Below the pieces are notes generated by a model. The model had not been told where the DNA came from. It did not search any database and was given only the letters and a program-made list of their open reading frames with translations. From Xanthomonas sp. 10-10 (lineage in GTDB: Bacteria; Pseudomonadota; Gammaproteobacteria; Xanthomonadales; Xanthomonadaceae), in contig NZ_CP144460.1 in NCBI RefSeq assembly GCF_040182365.1, positions 2,604,001-2,668,000 of the forward strand: DNA of 64,000 nt, read 5' to 3'. The position numbers and the translations under genes were made by a program. Positions 1-9,037 of this stretch are shown here, piece by piece; position 1 is the first letter of the stretch; each line of letters begins with the position of its first letter.

Positions 1-203
1 GCGCTCAATGCCGGTTGGCGGCCTGCCGCCCGCTAGGCGGGGAACCGGATCGGTAGGCCGGGCATGAGATGCACACAATGCGGCACGCGCACCGGCCGTG
101 TTCGCTGCGCGGGGTTGCAGTCCCGTGCCTGAGCCGCCATGCCGCGCCGATCGAAACGCGTGGTTTGCTAGCATCGACCGCTCCACGACAACGCGGCGAC
201 CCC

Positions 204-1259
204 ATGCCACTGCTCCACGTTCCCGAGCCCGATCTGTTCGTGCCTGGCCAAGGCGAGCCATCCCTGCGCTGGGGCGTGCTGGGGCCGGGCGCGATTGCAA
301 CCGCCTTCGTGCGTGCGTTACGCAACAATACCCAGCAACGCGCGGTGGCAGTTGCTTCGCGTAGCGGGGAGCGTGCGAACGCGTTTGCGAAGGCATGGGC
401 GATCAAGCGTGCGTACGACAGCTATCAGGCGTTGGTGGAAGACCCGAACGTCGATATCGTCTACGTCGCCACGCCGCATAGCGAGCATCTGGAGCACGGC
501 CTGCTTGCGCTACGTGCGGGCAAGCATGTGCTGATCGAAAAGCCGATCACCACCTGCGCCGACGACGCGCGCCTGCTGGTACAGCAAGCGCGTGCACGCG
601 GTCTGTTCCTGATGGAAGCGATGTGGACCCGCTACCTCCCGCACACCTCGGTGATCCGCAAATTGCTTGCCGACGGCGCGCTTGGCCATGTGCGCCAGGT
701 GTTTGCCGACCTGAGCCAGCGTGGGCCCAGCGACCCCGCGCATCGGCAACGACGGCCCGACCTTGGCGGTGGCGCGCTGCTGGATCTGGGCGTCTACGCC
801 GTGCAGTTTTCCTCGATGATCCTGTCCGCGCCCACCGCGATCGCTGCCGTCGGCGAACTCACCGACACCGGCGTGGATGCCTTTTCCACTGTCGTGCTGT
901 CGCATCGCTCGCAGGCGCAGTCGACCTTGATCAGCTCCATCGTCGCGCGCAGCAGTTCGATGGCCTACGTCGCCGGCACCGAAGGGCGCATCGACCTGGC
1001 CGGGGACTTCCACAATCCGTCCAGGCTGCGGATCGGCAGCAACGATGACGCCGGTACGCCTGTCGAATGGACAGACCCGACCGGCATTCAGGGCTACGAC
1101 GGGCTGTCATGGCAGGCCAACGCGGCCGCACGCTACATCGGAGAAGGCCGTCGCGAGTCGCCGCTGCATCCGCTCGACGAAGTGGTGCAGATCATGACAA
1201 CGCTGGACCTGGCGCGCGCGCAGCTGCAGGCAGCGGCGGTCAGCGCCGCCGTGGCTTGA
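204..1259 (+). CDS. Gfo/Idh/MocA family NAD(P)-dependent oxidoreductase
   Basis: 351-residue cytosolic oxidoreductase. The N-terminal Rossmann fold shows WGVLGPGAIATAF (about residues 23-35) and the family's EKP triad lies at residues 112-114 (VLIEKPIT), which normally places the catalytic lysine near the nicotinamide. The C-terminal half has the usual substrate-binding segment with GGGALLDLGVY. Members oxidise or reduce sugars, inositols or related polyols; the substrate cannot be told here. The reading frame stays open to base 69, but the ATG at 204 gives a protein of normal family length without an odd arginine-rich extension. It stands alone, with no neighbour suggesting a pathway. Confidence 0.85.
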   Translation: MPLLHVPEPDLFVPGQGEPSLRWGVLGPGAIATAFVRALRNNTQQRAVAVASRSGERANAFAKAWAIKRAYDSYQALVEDPNVDIVYVATPHSEHLEHGLLALRAGKHVLIEKPITTCADDARLLVQQARARGLFLMEAMWTRYLPHTSVIRKLLADGALGHVRQVFADLSQRGPSDPAHRQRRPDLGGGALLDLGVYAVQFSSMILSAPTAIAAVGELTDTGVDAFSTVVLSHRSQAQSTLISSIVARSSSMAYVAGTEGRIDLAGDFHNPSRLRIGSNDDAGTPVEWTDPTGIQGYDGLSWQANAAARYIGEGRRESPLHPLDEVVQIMTTLDLARAQLQAAAVSAAVA

Positions 1260-1409
1260 AGCGCATCACCCGTGGCAGCGACAGCGCAGCCGATACAACT
1301 TAGGCCGCCTGGTGCCTGATGCTTGCGCTGCACCGCAACGACACTGCCGCATCGCGTCAGTCGGACTGCCTGCACTCCCGGCAACCGAAGGCAACGCGGA
1401 TGTCACCAG

Positions 1410-1729
1410 TCAATCGCTCTCGCGTCGCACCCGGGTGCGGTAGGCAGACACATTGTCGCCGGCGATCTGCGCGTTGCGCGTGCCGATGATCGTATCGACC
1501 TTGATGTCGGTACCGCTCACCGGCTTGGCATCGATCTTGGTTTCGCGCTCGAACGCATGCGATTGATCGGTGTTGCGGTGTTGGCACCACGCCCGGCGTT
1601 GCTGCCCTGCGCAACCGCCGCAAACAGCGCCGCCGTGGCCGGCAGGCCCGTCGGTACGGTGTAGAAATCCTTCCACTGGTCGGCCAAGACGCCGCTGACC
1701 GTACCCACCACCGCCTGGATCAGACCCAT
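1410..1729 (-). pseudogene. Remnant of SPFH/band-7 'virion core'-type protein
   Basis: The first ~50 codons (MGLIQAVVGTVSGVLADQWK..., through NAGRGANT) look like the N-terminus of bacterial SPFH-domain proteins of the YdjI/virion-core group, which are normally over 300 residues. After this the frame breaks. A second minus frame (ending at 1410) carries KIDAKPVSGTDIKVDTIIGT and then stops. No SPFH core follows. I infer a truncated, frameshifted relic. The family assignment rests only on memory of its conserved start, and a short unrelated gene is possible. Confidence 0.45.
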
Positions 1730-1897
1730 GAGAACATCCTGTCGTTTAATAGACCGGCAGCGTACCTGTCTTGCGCGCGCAACTCTATGCCCTGCAGCAG
1801 GTGCAGCGCGGCGTTGACGGCGACACTACAGAGCGATGTGCCGATCCAGCAACGACGGCGACTGCAACGCACCACCTGCATCCCGGCGCCACACATG

Positions 1898-1922
1898 CAA
1901 AGCCCCGCATCTGCGGGGCCTT
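1898..1922 (-). terminator. Intrinsic terminator-like hairpin
   Basis: Perfect 8-bp stem GCCCCGCA/TGCGGGGC (1902-1909 and 1912-1919) with flanking AAAG/CTTT-like bases. On the minus strand it follows the small exported protein gene ending at 1972 and is trailed by a short T-rich run, so it probably ends that transcript. Confidence 0.55.
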
Positions 1923-1971
1923 GCATCATGCATGCGGCGCCGCGGTAAGGCGCGCTACGCGTGTCTGGCGA

Positions 1972-2247
1972 TCACGGTAGATCGCATTTGATCTTGCCGT
2001 CCACGTAATACGGTTTGGGAACGTCGGGATTGGTGCTGGTTTTTTCGAACACCACCTCGAACGAGGCCATGTCGACCTTGCCCTGACGTGAGGTGCAGGC
2101 ATCCTGAAGTTTCTTCTTCACCGCTGCGATACCGGCATCGCGGTTGGCGCCATCGGCACTATTGGTCAGGTTGGCCACCTCCGCCCAGGCCTGGGTGCTC
2201 AGGCCAAGCAGGCACCCGGCGAGCAGCATGCTGTGCAGCTTCTTCAT
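1972..2247 (-). CDS. Small exported protein of unknown function
   Basis: 91-residue protein with a clear Sec signal peptide (MKKLHSMLLAGCLLGLSTQAWA, cleavage expected after residue 22). The mature part of about 69 residues is basic and carries two cysteines (in DACTSR and KIKCDLP) that could form a periplasmic disulphide. The start at 2247 is chosen because AAGGAGAT lies just upstream and the signal peptide begins there; the open frame further upstream is not needed. It is monocistronic with a hairpin downstream. I do not recognise the family. Confidence 0.7.
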   Translation of the reverse strand: MKKLHSMLLAGCLLGLSTQAWAEVANLTNSADGANRDAGIAAVKKKLQDACTSRQGKVDMASFEVVFEKTSTNPDVPKPYYVDGKIKCDLP

Positions 2248-2418
2248 ACGATCTCCTTTGCAATGTCCATTGTGCAATGTCCCTGGATGCGCAGCAGATG
2301 GGCTGCGGCGCGTCGCAAGCATAGGCATGCCACGTTAAGAACCCGTGCGCGGCCATGCGCATCCATGGCGCGCCGCGTCATGTGCGTTGCACGTCCGGCA
2401 GGCTTCACCTGCCTGCCG

Positions 2419-2844
2419 TTACCGCACAAGCGTCAGCGTTGCCCACGCGAGCACACCGTAACGTGTGGTCTTGGCGACCACCACCAACGGCAGGAAGACA
2501 CGCAGCGGCTCACGCATGACCCCGGCCGCCAGCGTCAGCGGGTCGCCGATGATCGGCATCCAGCTCAAGAGCAGGGACCATTTGCCGTAACTGCCATACC
2601 AGGCTTGCGCGCGTGCCAGGGCCTGAGGCGTCACCGGAAACCAGCGTCGCCCCTGAAAACGCACCAGTTCGCGCCCGATCCACCAATTGATCAGCGAGCC
2701 CAGCACGTTCCCCACGCTCGCGGCGGCCACAAGCCCCACGACCGAACCGCCATCGAGCAGCAGCGCAACCAATGCCGCCTCTGACTGCGCAGGGAGCAGG
2801 GTGGCGGCAATCAACGACAGTGCGAACAGCGAGAGATAGCTCAA
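2419..2844 (-). CDS. YqaA family (DedA/SNARE-associated-like) inner-membrane protein
   Basis: 141-residue integral membrane protein with about four hydrophobic segments and the family's pattern: N-terminal LLPAQSEAAL, then VGNVLGSLINWWIGR, then MPIIGDPLTLAAGV. These resemble YqaA/DedA proteins, which are thought to act in membrane homeostasis or lipid flipping. Length is typical of YqaA. It stands as a single gene on the minus strand. Confidence 0.8.
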   Translation of the reverse strand: MSYLSLFALSLIAATLLPAQSEAALVALLLDGGSVVGLVAAASVGNVLGSLINWWIGRELVRFQGRRWFPVTPQALARAQAWYGSYGKWSLLLSWMPIIGDPLTLAAGVMREPLRVFLPLVVVAKTTRYGVLAWATLTLVR

Positions 2845-3044
2845 GCACGGCCTATGGGTTGGTCATGGCGATTTGAATGTAAAAGAATGCTGGATAGCTT
2901 TGGGCCACGCATGCATTGGTCGACGAGCGACAGCCACATCCGCAGCACATCACCTGATGGCTTGGTGTGCAAACGATCCGTCTGTCGTCATGCAGGCGAT
3001 GGCCTGTTACGCCCATTGCCCAACAGGACCGCGCCCAGCATGCA

Positions 3045-3587
3045 TTACAGCAAGGCCAGCTGTCCCACCGCATTGCGCACGCTTTTCTTGGTCATGCGCA
3101 CCACCGAGCGATGGATCGTCATCCCTTCGATCAAGGCATCGATGGCACTGGCAGCGGGCTTGGAAAAATGCAGCTCCAGCGCCGCGCGACTGCGTGCCAT
3201 CCATTGCTCCATGATCGCCGTCATCTCCGGGTGGCGGCGCGCAAACGCGTACAGCTCGTAGCTCAGCAGCAGGATCCGCGGCGAGGCGGTGCTGTCGGCA
3301 AAGATGATGTTCACCACCGCATCGCAGGCCTGATCGCGGTTGTTCGCAGCGCGGATCTCGGCAGCGAAGTTTTTCGACACCTCCTGCGAGAAGCGGGTGA
3401 ATGCCGCGATCAGCAGCTCGTGCATGGAACCGAAGTAGTAGGTGGTCGCGCCCAACGGCACCTGCGCTTGTTCGGCAACCTTGCGAAAGGTCGTCCCGGC
3501 CACGCCATGGTCGATGACCACCTGCAAGGTGGCCTGCTCGATGTGTTCTTTTCGATGTGGGTCTTGCTGCCAGGTCCTGCCGCTCAT
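3045..3587 (-). CDS. TetR family transcriptional regulator
   Basis: 180-residue repressor-type protein. The N-terminal helix-turn-helix region (EQATLQVVIDHGVAGTTFRKVAEQAQVPLGATTYYFGS, about residues 16-51) has the family's typical YYFGS end to the recognition helix. The C-terminal ligand domain is not assignable to a ligand. The start MSGRTW at 3587 is preferred because the extension to 3641 covers the likely promoter/operator region. It is divergent from the DUF1349 gene at 3733, with an inverted repeat in between, so it probably represses itself and/or that gene. Confidence 0.85.
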   Translation of the reverse strand: MSGRTWQQDPHRKEHIEQATLQVVIDHGVAGTTFRKVAEQAQVPLGATTYYFGSMHELLIAAFTRFSQEVSKNFAAEIRAANNRDQACDAVVNIIFADSTASPRILLLSYELYAFARRHPEMTAIMEQWMARSRAALELHFSKPAASAIDALIEGMTIHRSVVRMTKKSVRNAVGQLALL

Positions 3588-3639
3588 CTGTGTTCGCGCA
3601 CGTATCGACCAGGCGATGGTAATCCAGAGTTGACTTGCC

Positions 3640-3661
3640 AATTGGTACGGATGTACAAATT
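3640..3661. promoter_or_regulatory. Candidate TetR operator (inverted repeat)
   Basis: AATTGGTAC-GGAT-GTACAAATT is a near-perfect dyad (one mismatch per arm) between the divergent tetR and DUF1349 genes, the usual place for a TetR-family operator. The assignment is inferred from position and symmetry only. Confidence 0.45.
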
Positions 3662-3732
3662 GACGCTAACGGCTTTGCGATGATTGTGAGAAAGCATCGA
3701 AGAGCCTTGACTTTTCGTCACGAGGAATACGT

Positions 3733-4422
3733 ATGACGGGTTCGGAAAAACACCAGGTCGATATCGCGCGCAGGGCGACACTGGGCGGCTTGGCCGCTGG
3801 TGGCGTGGTCATGGCAACCGGTGCCGGCGCGGCGCCATCAAGCAGCTGGAAGCCAGGACAATGGTTGAACGAGCCCAAATCGCACCGCAGTGTGGACGGC
3901 AATGTATTGGAGGTGGTGACCGACAAGGGTACCGACTTCTGGCGCGAGACCCATTACGGGTTCACCCGAGATAGTGGGCACTTTCTCGGCATCGCGGCGC
4001 CGGCAGCGTTTACCTGCCAGCTGCGCGTCCGCGCCAAATTCGAGCAACTCTACGATCAGGCCGGCCTGATGATCCGCGTCAATGAGCGCCAGTGGGTCAA
4101 GGCGGGCATCGAGCTCAGCGACGGCCGCGCGATGCTCAGCAGCGTTCTTACCGATGGCAAGTCGGATTGGGCGACAGGTCCTTACGAAGCCGATCCGTCG
4201 GACTTCTGGATCCGCGCCACCGTCGACAAGGGCGTACTGCGTTTGCAAGCGTCCAAGGACGGCAACTACTGGCCGCTGGTGCGGCTATGCCCATTCCCGG
4301 TCGCTGCTCGCTATCTGGTGGGGCCGATGACCTGCACGCCAGAACGCGAGGGCTTGAAGGTCCACTTCTCCGACTGGATGCTTGGCCCGGTGCTGGACAA
4401 GGACTTGCACGATCTGTCCTGA
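3733..4422 (+). CDS. DUF1349 protein (concanavalin-A-like fold) with Tat-type signal
   Basis: 229 residues. The N-terminus has a twin-arginine-like segment (IARRATLGGLAAGGVVMATGAGA) pointing to export. The rest (DKGTDFWRETHYGFTRDSGHFL, DQAGLMIRVNERQWVKAGIE, LQASKDGNYWPLVRL) is the DUF1349/YesU-like jelly-roll family, known from carbohydrate-related loci but without a firm enzymatic role. The Tat motif is minimal (RRATL rather than SRRxFLK), so export is likely but the route is less certain. Divergent from tetR and probably under its control. Confidence 0.75.
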   Translation: MTGSEKHQVDIARRATLGGLAAGGVVMATGAGAAPSSSWKPGQWLNEPKSHRSVDGNVLEVVTDKGTDFWRETHYGFTRDSGHFLGIAAPAAFTCQLRVRAKFEQLYDQAGLMIRVNERQWVKAGIELSDGRAMLSSVLTDGKSDWATGPYEADPSDFWIRATVDKGVLRLQASKDGNYWPLVRLCPFPVAARYLVGPMTCTPEREGLKVHFSDWMLGPVLDKDLHDLS

Positions 4423-4626
4423 GCGCCTGGCGCAGCCCAAAAAAAAGACGGCGGTCATCGCCGGGCGGAAGCGGCCGGTGCGAGGTGCGAGGTGCGAGCC
4501 ATGCCACGCGGACACTGCGCTGCCGAGTGCGCAGTCACGGCGACCTGACCACGATTCGCCGTCGTTCTTGGTCGCTTCTTGCGCCGTCCGTGCTCGGCAG
4601 GCGATGTCTTTGCAGTTGGATCATCG

Positions 4627-5772
4627 ATGACTTCTCGTGTTTCCCACCGTGCGCAACAGCACGCAACCCGCGCCGCATTCTTCATTCCCGGATTCGCCGT
4701 GTCGATCTGGGCGCCGCTGGTTCCCTTCGCCAAGCACCAATCGGCATTGGACGAAGCGAGGCTTGGACTGGTCCTGCTGTGCCTGGGTGCCGGATCGCTG
4801 CTGGCGATGCCCGTCGCCGGGGTGTGGGCGTCACGCGCGGGCTGCAGGCGCGTGATGCTGGCCACTGTTGCCATGATGTGCGTAGCATTGCCGTTCTTGA
4901 GCGCAATGCAATCGGCAGCGGCATTGGGCGCGGTGTTGTTTCTGTTCGGCGCCGCGGTTGGCGCGATGGACTGCACGATGAACATGCAGGCAGTCGCGGT
5001 CGAGCGAGAGAGCGGCAAGGTGATGATGTCCGGCTTCCACGCCTTCTACAGCATCGGCGGCCTTGCCGGCGCCTTGCTGATGACGGTGCTGCTCAGCCTG
5101 GGCATCGCACCGCCGATCGCTTCGATGATCGGCATGCTCAGCATCGTGCTCGTCGCTGCGCTGGCTGCCCCGCATTGGAGAGCGGAGCAGGGCACTCAGC
5201 CAGGCCCGCTGCTGGCCTGGCCGCGGGGTGGCGTCTTGTTGATCGGCATGCTGGCGTTTGTCGTGTTTCTCGCCGAAGGCACCATCCTGGATTGGAGCGC
5301 GGTCTTCCTGACGCAGGTTCGCAGTGTCGATACCGCCGTGGCCGGCGCAGGCTATGTGGTCTTTGCATTGACCATGACTGCCACGCGGCTGTTTGGCGAT
5401 GCATTGGTGCAGCGCGTGGGCCGCGTCCGATCCATCATGCTAGGTGGACTGGCTGCATGCCTGGGCTTTCTGATTGCAGTACTGATGCCCTGGTGGCAGC
5501 TCTCGCTATCGGGCTATGCACTGATCGGACTGGGATGCGCCAATATCGCGCCGGCATTGTTTTCGATGGCCGGTCAACAGCGTGCCATGCCCGAGGGCCT
5601 GGCGATCACCGCGATGACGACATTGGGTTACGCCGGCGTCCTGGCCGGCCCCGCCTTGATCGGCTTCGCCGCCCACGGTTGGGGGCTGACAGCCGCACTG
5701 ATGCTCGTTGCCGCCGCCATGCTTGCGGTCGCGATTGCTACCCGCTGGTTGCGATCGGAGTACGCTGAGTAG
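4627..5772 (+). CDS. MFS transporter (fucose/sugar permease-like)
   Basis: 381-residue major facilitator with about 12 hydrophobic segments. The helix 2-3 loop reads AGVWASRAGCRRVML, the usual MFS loop between the first pair of helices, and a second related loop LFGDALVQRVGRVRSIML opens the second half. It resembles the YbjJ/FucP-like group of sugar permeases; the substrate is not visible. The ATG at 4627 is used because earlier in-frame sequence is arginine/serine-rich and not membrane-like. Acts in the inner membrane; single gene. Confidence 0.8.
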   Translation: MTSRVSHRAQQHATRAAFFIPGFAVSIWAPLVPFAKHQSALDEARLGLVLLCLGAGSLLAMPVAGVWASRAGCRRVMLATVAMMCVALPFLSAMQSAAALGAVLFLFGAAVGAMDCTMNMQAVAVERESGKVMMSGFHAFYSIGGLAGALLMTVLLSLGIAPPIASMIGMLSIVLVAALAAPHWRAEQGTQPGPLLAWPRGGVLLIGMLAFVVFLAEGTILDWSAVFLTQVRSVDTAVAGAGYVVFALTMTATRLFGDALVQRVGRVRSIMLGGLAACLGFLIAVLMPWWQLSLSGYALIGLGCANIAPALFSMAGQQRAMPEGLAITAMTTLGYAGVLAGPALIGFAAHGWGLTAALMLVAAAMLAVAIATRWLRSEYAE

Positions 5773-5934
5773 GGCGGCGCAGAGCTGGACAAAGCCTTGG
5801 CTATCAAGGAAGAAGCAGGCACATGCAAGGCTGTTGGCAAGGCCGCCAGCGTCGTTGCGACATGATTAGCACCTCGGCTACGTTCAAGCGATAGATTGGC
5901 CCAGACCGCAGCAGCCACTACCGGCAGTCGCCCA

Positions 5935-6120
5935 CTATCCGCAGCGTCTACTGCATGCTTGGTGCTGAGACACCACCACCCGCGGCCAGCGCCTTTGGCG
6001 CGAACCGATAACTAGTCGAACGCCATGACGATGCGATGCCAAGTCATAGCCGTAGACCAGATCGTGGAAGTCATAGACGATTTTGGAACGGACTGCGACG
6101 GTTTGAACGGAGTAACTCAT
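5935..6120 (-). CDS. Possible small protein, unknown
   Basis: 61 codons beginning MSYSVQTVAVRSKIVYDFHD with GGAGAA about 10 bases before the ATG. The first ~40 residues look protein-like, with aromatic and acidic residues unusual for random GC-rich frames. The tail is arginine-rich and may be read-through noise. No family is recognised; it could be the 5' stump of a broken gene. Confidence 0.3.
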   Translation of the reverse strand: MSYSVQTVAVRSKIVYDFHDLVYGYDLASHRHGVRLVIGSRQRRWPRVVVSQHQACSRRCG

Positions 6121-6328
6121 ATCATCGATTCTCCATTCCTCTCGGTTCCAAGGTGGAAGATATATATCAAAAGGTGGCACGGACAACTCTACGTTGGTAC
6201 GGCGCGTCCAGGCTAACCCCCCTGTATGCCGTGCGAGAGGGAAGGAGCCCAGGCGCGATCGCTTGCGCAAGCGCGTTGCCATAAAAATGTGGGCATCAAC
6301 GGGGCAGCGGTGCTTTGCATTCATTCAC

Positions 6329-6350
6329 CTTTGCGTCTATCGACGCAAAG
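6329..6350. repeat. Perfect short inverted repeat
   Basis: CTTTGCGTC-TATC-GACGCAAAG, a 9-bp stem with a 4-base loop, about 90 bases beyond the 3' end of the porin gene. It could act as a terminator for the minus-strand operon or be an intergenic repeat unit. No T-run follows on either strand. Confidence 0.5.
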
Positions 6351-6436
6351 ATGCTTCAGCCGCACGCGCGCATCCGTTCGCCATGCCGTCCTGGTCATCG
6401 ACAGTCTCGGCGCGGCCGCGGGCGATCCAGCGCCAG

Positions 6437-7834
6437 CTACCACATGAACTTCATCTCGCAGCCAACGTAGTTGCTGTCGTGGCCACCGGCGGCACGCACG
6501 GTGTCACCCGCCTGGTAATGGACTGCTTCGATGGCGGTCTGCAGCTGTGCATTGAGCTCCCAGTCACCGCGCAGCTGCAGATAGCGGCCCGTCCAGTGAG
6601 TGCCGGTGCCTGCCGTGCCGGCCAGCGGGATATCCGGCTGCACATAAACGGCGTCGGCAGTGCTCTGCCGCCATAACAGGCCCAACGCGGCAGTGACACT
6701 CAGGCGCGTAGTGGGCCGCAGGGTGAGCATCGGTTTGACCTGCAGCAGGTTGCTGTAGCCGGTGTAGCCCGCCAGGTTGATGTACGCGCCGTTCGGAAAC
6801 AGCGGGTTGAAGGTTCCAAGCCGTCCATCGCCCGGATGTCGATCGCCGGAAGCGGTATCGATCTGCAGCCCCAGACGTGGCATCAGCAAAGTGTCCTGCA
6901 GGGTGTAGCCCGCCTTGAGGCCGAGCGCCCAGGCACGCGCGCGGCTGTTGCCGACCTTTCCACGTTGCCCCATCGCTTCGATATCCCAGTCCAGGCCGGT
7001 GTGTACACCTGCGAAGCGGGCATCGAGGATGTCGCGTCGCCCGTTGCCGGCGGCATCGAGAAAGCTGGCGTCGTCCTGCCGATAGCGCGCGTAATACAGC
7101 GACAGTTCGTCGCTGCCCAGGACGTGGCGTTCGACGCGCACGGTAGCAAGGCGCAGATGTCGGTTGGAGAGATCGTCGAAACTATGGACATCGGCGTACT
7201 GCACCGGCTGGCTGACAAACGCAATCCAGCGCCATGGGCCGGTCTCGTAGTTGACCCACACCGCATCGAAGGACTGGCGCACATTCGGGCCATCGCGCAG
7301 CGAGACGAATCGCTGCAGGTCGAAGGCAAACTCCTGCCGGCCCACGCGCAGCCTGATCTGGCCAGTGCCCAGCGGCGCGGTGTAGGCGAGGAAGGCCATG
7401 CGCAGGTCGACGCGGTTGGCATCGGCCGGGCCGGTGCGGCGTTTGTCCACTGCGCGGACGTCTTCCAGTTGGGTGAACAGCTGCAGGTGCTCGCCGACCC
7501 GCACATCCAGGTGCGCCTGCAGCCGGTGCAACAGATAGCTGTCGCTCTCGCGTCCGATCCCCAACGCTGGCGTGCGGTTGCTTTCGAAGCGTTCGCGCAG
7601 GTTGATGCCGAACGAAGCGTAGCCCACATCGCCAAGCGGCACATATTTGAGGCGATCGAACGGGTGCGTGCGCAGCGCCGGATCGGCAAGTAGCGACCAG
7701 TCTTCCTGCCAGCGGTTGGACTTGATGGCAGGACGCAGCGGTGTGGCGGCAATGGCATCGACGGAAGCCTGTGCCCATGCATCGGCGCACGGGCACAGCA
7801 GCAACACCAGGGGCAGTGTGAAGCGTAACGACAT
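6437..7834 (-). CDS. Alginate-export-type outer-membrane porin
   Basis: 465 residues with a Sec signal peptide ending near DAWAQ. The body reads as alternating beta strands (GVNLRERFE-like INLRERFESN, RLQAHLDVRVGEHLQLFTQLEDVRA, LRVGRQEFAFDLQRFVSLRDGPNVRQSFDAVWV) and ends with an aromatic residue (KFMW), all typical of the alginate_exp/AlgE-like beta-barrel family. Family members export or import anionic or aromatic compounds, and many are not alginate-related. The ATG at 7834 is preferred over TTG at 7840. It begins 6 bases after the VOC gene, so the two form an operon. Confidence 0.75.
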   Translation of the reverse strand: MSLRFTLPLVLLLCPCADAWAQASVDAIAATPLRPAIKSNRWQEDWSLLADPALRTHPFDRLKYVPLGDVGYASFGINLRERFESNRTPALGIGRESDSYLLHRLQAHLDVRVGEHLQLFTQLEDVRAVDKRRTGPADANRVDLRMAFLAYTAPLGTGQIRLRVGRQEFAFDLQRFVSLRDGPNVRQSFDAVWVNYETGPWRWIAFVSQPVQYADVHSFDDLSNRHLRLATVRVERHVLGSDELSLYYARYRQDDASFLDAAGNGRRDILDARFAGVHTGLDWDIEAMGQRGKVGNSRARAWALGLKAGYTLQDTLLMPRLGLQIDTASGDRHPGDGRLGTFNPLFPNGAYINLAGYTGYSNLLQVKPMLTLRPTTRLSVTAALGLLWRQSTADAVYVQPDIPLAGTAGTGTHWTGRYLQLRGDWELNAQLQTAIEAVHYQAGDTVRAAGGHDSNYVGCEMKFMW

Positions 7835-7840
7835 ATGCAA

Positions 7841-8731
7841 TCAGGAGTGGAGTTCGGCGTGCAGCTCGGCGACATATCCACCGGGAAATTCCACCATCGC
7901 CGACTGTCGACCCGATGCTGTCACGGCAGGCACCAACACCTTTGCGCCGGAAGCGGTGGCGCGGGCGAGCGTTGCCGCAAGGTCGTCGACGGCGTACCCG
8001 GTGAGCTCGTGCCCATACGGATAGGGCAGGTGGCCGTCGGTCACCAGCACCTGCAGCGCACCGAAGCCGGAGCTGATGACGATGCTGCGGTACGTGGCGC
8101 CAGGCCGGCCGATAAGCGTTGCGTCCGCATGACGGTCATCGTGCAGCAGCTTGCCATGCGAAAACCTCAGCCAGGCTTTGACAAACGCATCGGCGCGATC
8201 GGGCGAGACGTAGACGCGGTTCTCCGGAATCGTCGCCAGCGGTGGGTAATGCGGCGCGCTGTCGTGCCAGTACAGCTGCATGCTGACGCCGCCCGGCCAG
8301 GCAATCACCGCATCCATGCCGATCGGATCCTTGAACGGTGCAACCAGCACCTCCGCTCCGGCAGCGCGTGCGGCCGCGATGGCCTGCTGCATGTCGGTCA
8401 CCAGGTAGCCGGTGCGCTCGCTGCCGAAGGGGTGGGGCACCGGTGTGCGGAATCCGAACAACGACACGGTGCCTGCCGGCGTCTGCACCAACTGCGAGCT
8501 GGTACTGCTGGGCGTCGGCGTGACTGTGGCGATCACCTGGCGCGTGCTCTGCCCGCCGAAGGTTGCGGCGAAGCTGTGCGCGAACGCATCCACATCGGCA
8601 GGTGCCACATAGACGTGCGTGGTGTCGTATTGCGGACCCACCGACACTGGTGCTGCGGCATCGGCAAGGACCGGGAGGATCGCGCTCAACACCAGCGCAG
8701 CGGACAGGCTCAGGGAAAGTAACGGACGCAT
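7841..8731 (-). CDS. Exported tandem VOC (glyoxalase/bleomycin-resistance-like) protein
   Basis: 296 residues with a Sec signal peptide (MRPLLSLSLSAALVLSAILPVLADA). Two vicinal-oxygen-chelate-like repeats follow (THVYVAPADVDAFAHSFAATFGG... and NRVYVSPDRADAFVKAWLRF...), each ending in a strand of the type VIAWPGGVSMQLYWHDS / VEFPGGYVAELHAELHS. VOC proteins bind metals and act as lyases, isomerases, dioxygenases or sequestering proteins; the reaction is not identifiable. AAGGAA precedes the ATG at 8731. It is upstream gene of an operon with the porin, so it may handle the ligand the porin passes. Confidence 0.75.
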   Translation of the reverse strand: MRPLLSLSLSAALVLSAILPVLADAAAPVSVGPQYDTTHVYVAPADVDAFAHSFAATFGGQSTRQVIATVTPTPSSTSSQLVQTPAGTVSLFGFRTPVPHPFGSERTGYLVTDMQQAIAAARAAGAEVLVAPFKDPIGMDAVIAWPGGVSMQLYWHDSAPHYPPLATIPENRVYVSPDRADAFVKAWLRFSHGKLLHDDRHADATLIGRPGATYRSIVISSGFGALQVLVTDGHLPYPYGHELTGYAVDDLAATLARATASGAKVLVPAVTASGRQSAMVEFPGGYVAELHAELHS

Positions 8732-9037
8732 GGAAGTTCCTTCGGGAAAGGTGGAGCGACGGCATTGCCGGCCATGGGTAATCGATGCCATCGCTGCAAG
8801 GAGGCATCTGCACGCGAAGCGTTCTTGTACGCCGTTTGACCCGGGACGCCACTTGCTACACGCCGCGTGTGGTGTCGTGTTTGGTTGATCAAGCCGGCGA
8901 TCCGTTCGGTAGCTCGCGGCGCATCGCCACAGGGAACAATCGACCGATCGACGCGCCGTCGCAGCAAGGCTCCGGCCGGCAACGCAGCCGGGGCTGCGCA
9001 GGCGGCATGCACCATCAGGCCGGATAGACAGGTGCGC
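8732..9037. other. Intergenic stretch
   Basis: 306 bases between the XapX gene and the VOC/porin operon, presumably holding the promoter of that operon. No convincing gene or structural element was seen. Confidence 0.4.

Larger units (their letters stand above)
5773..6436. other. Gene-poor stretch
   Basis: 664 bases between the MFS gene and the porin gene. It holds one weak small open frame (5935-6120, minus strand) and one perfect short inverted repeat (6329-6350), both listed separately. No other coding sequence, RNA or transposon end was recognised. Confidence 0.5.

Noticed and set aside
4092..5768. 558-codon plus-strand frame across the DUF1349/MFS genes
   Set aside because: Arginine-rich shadow in another frame of two well-supported genes.
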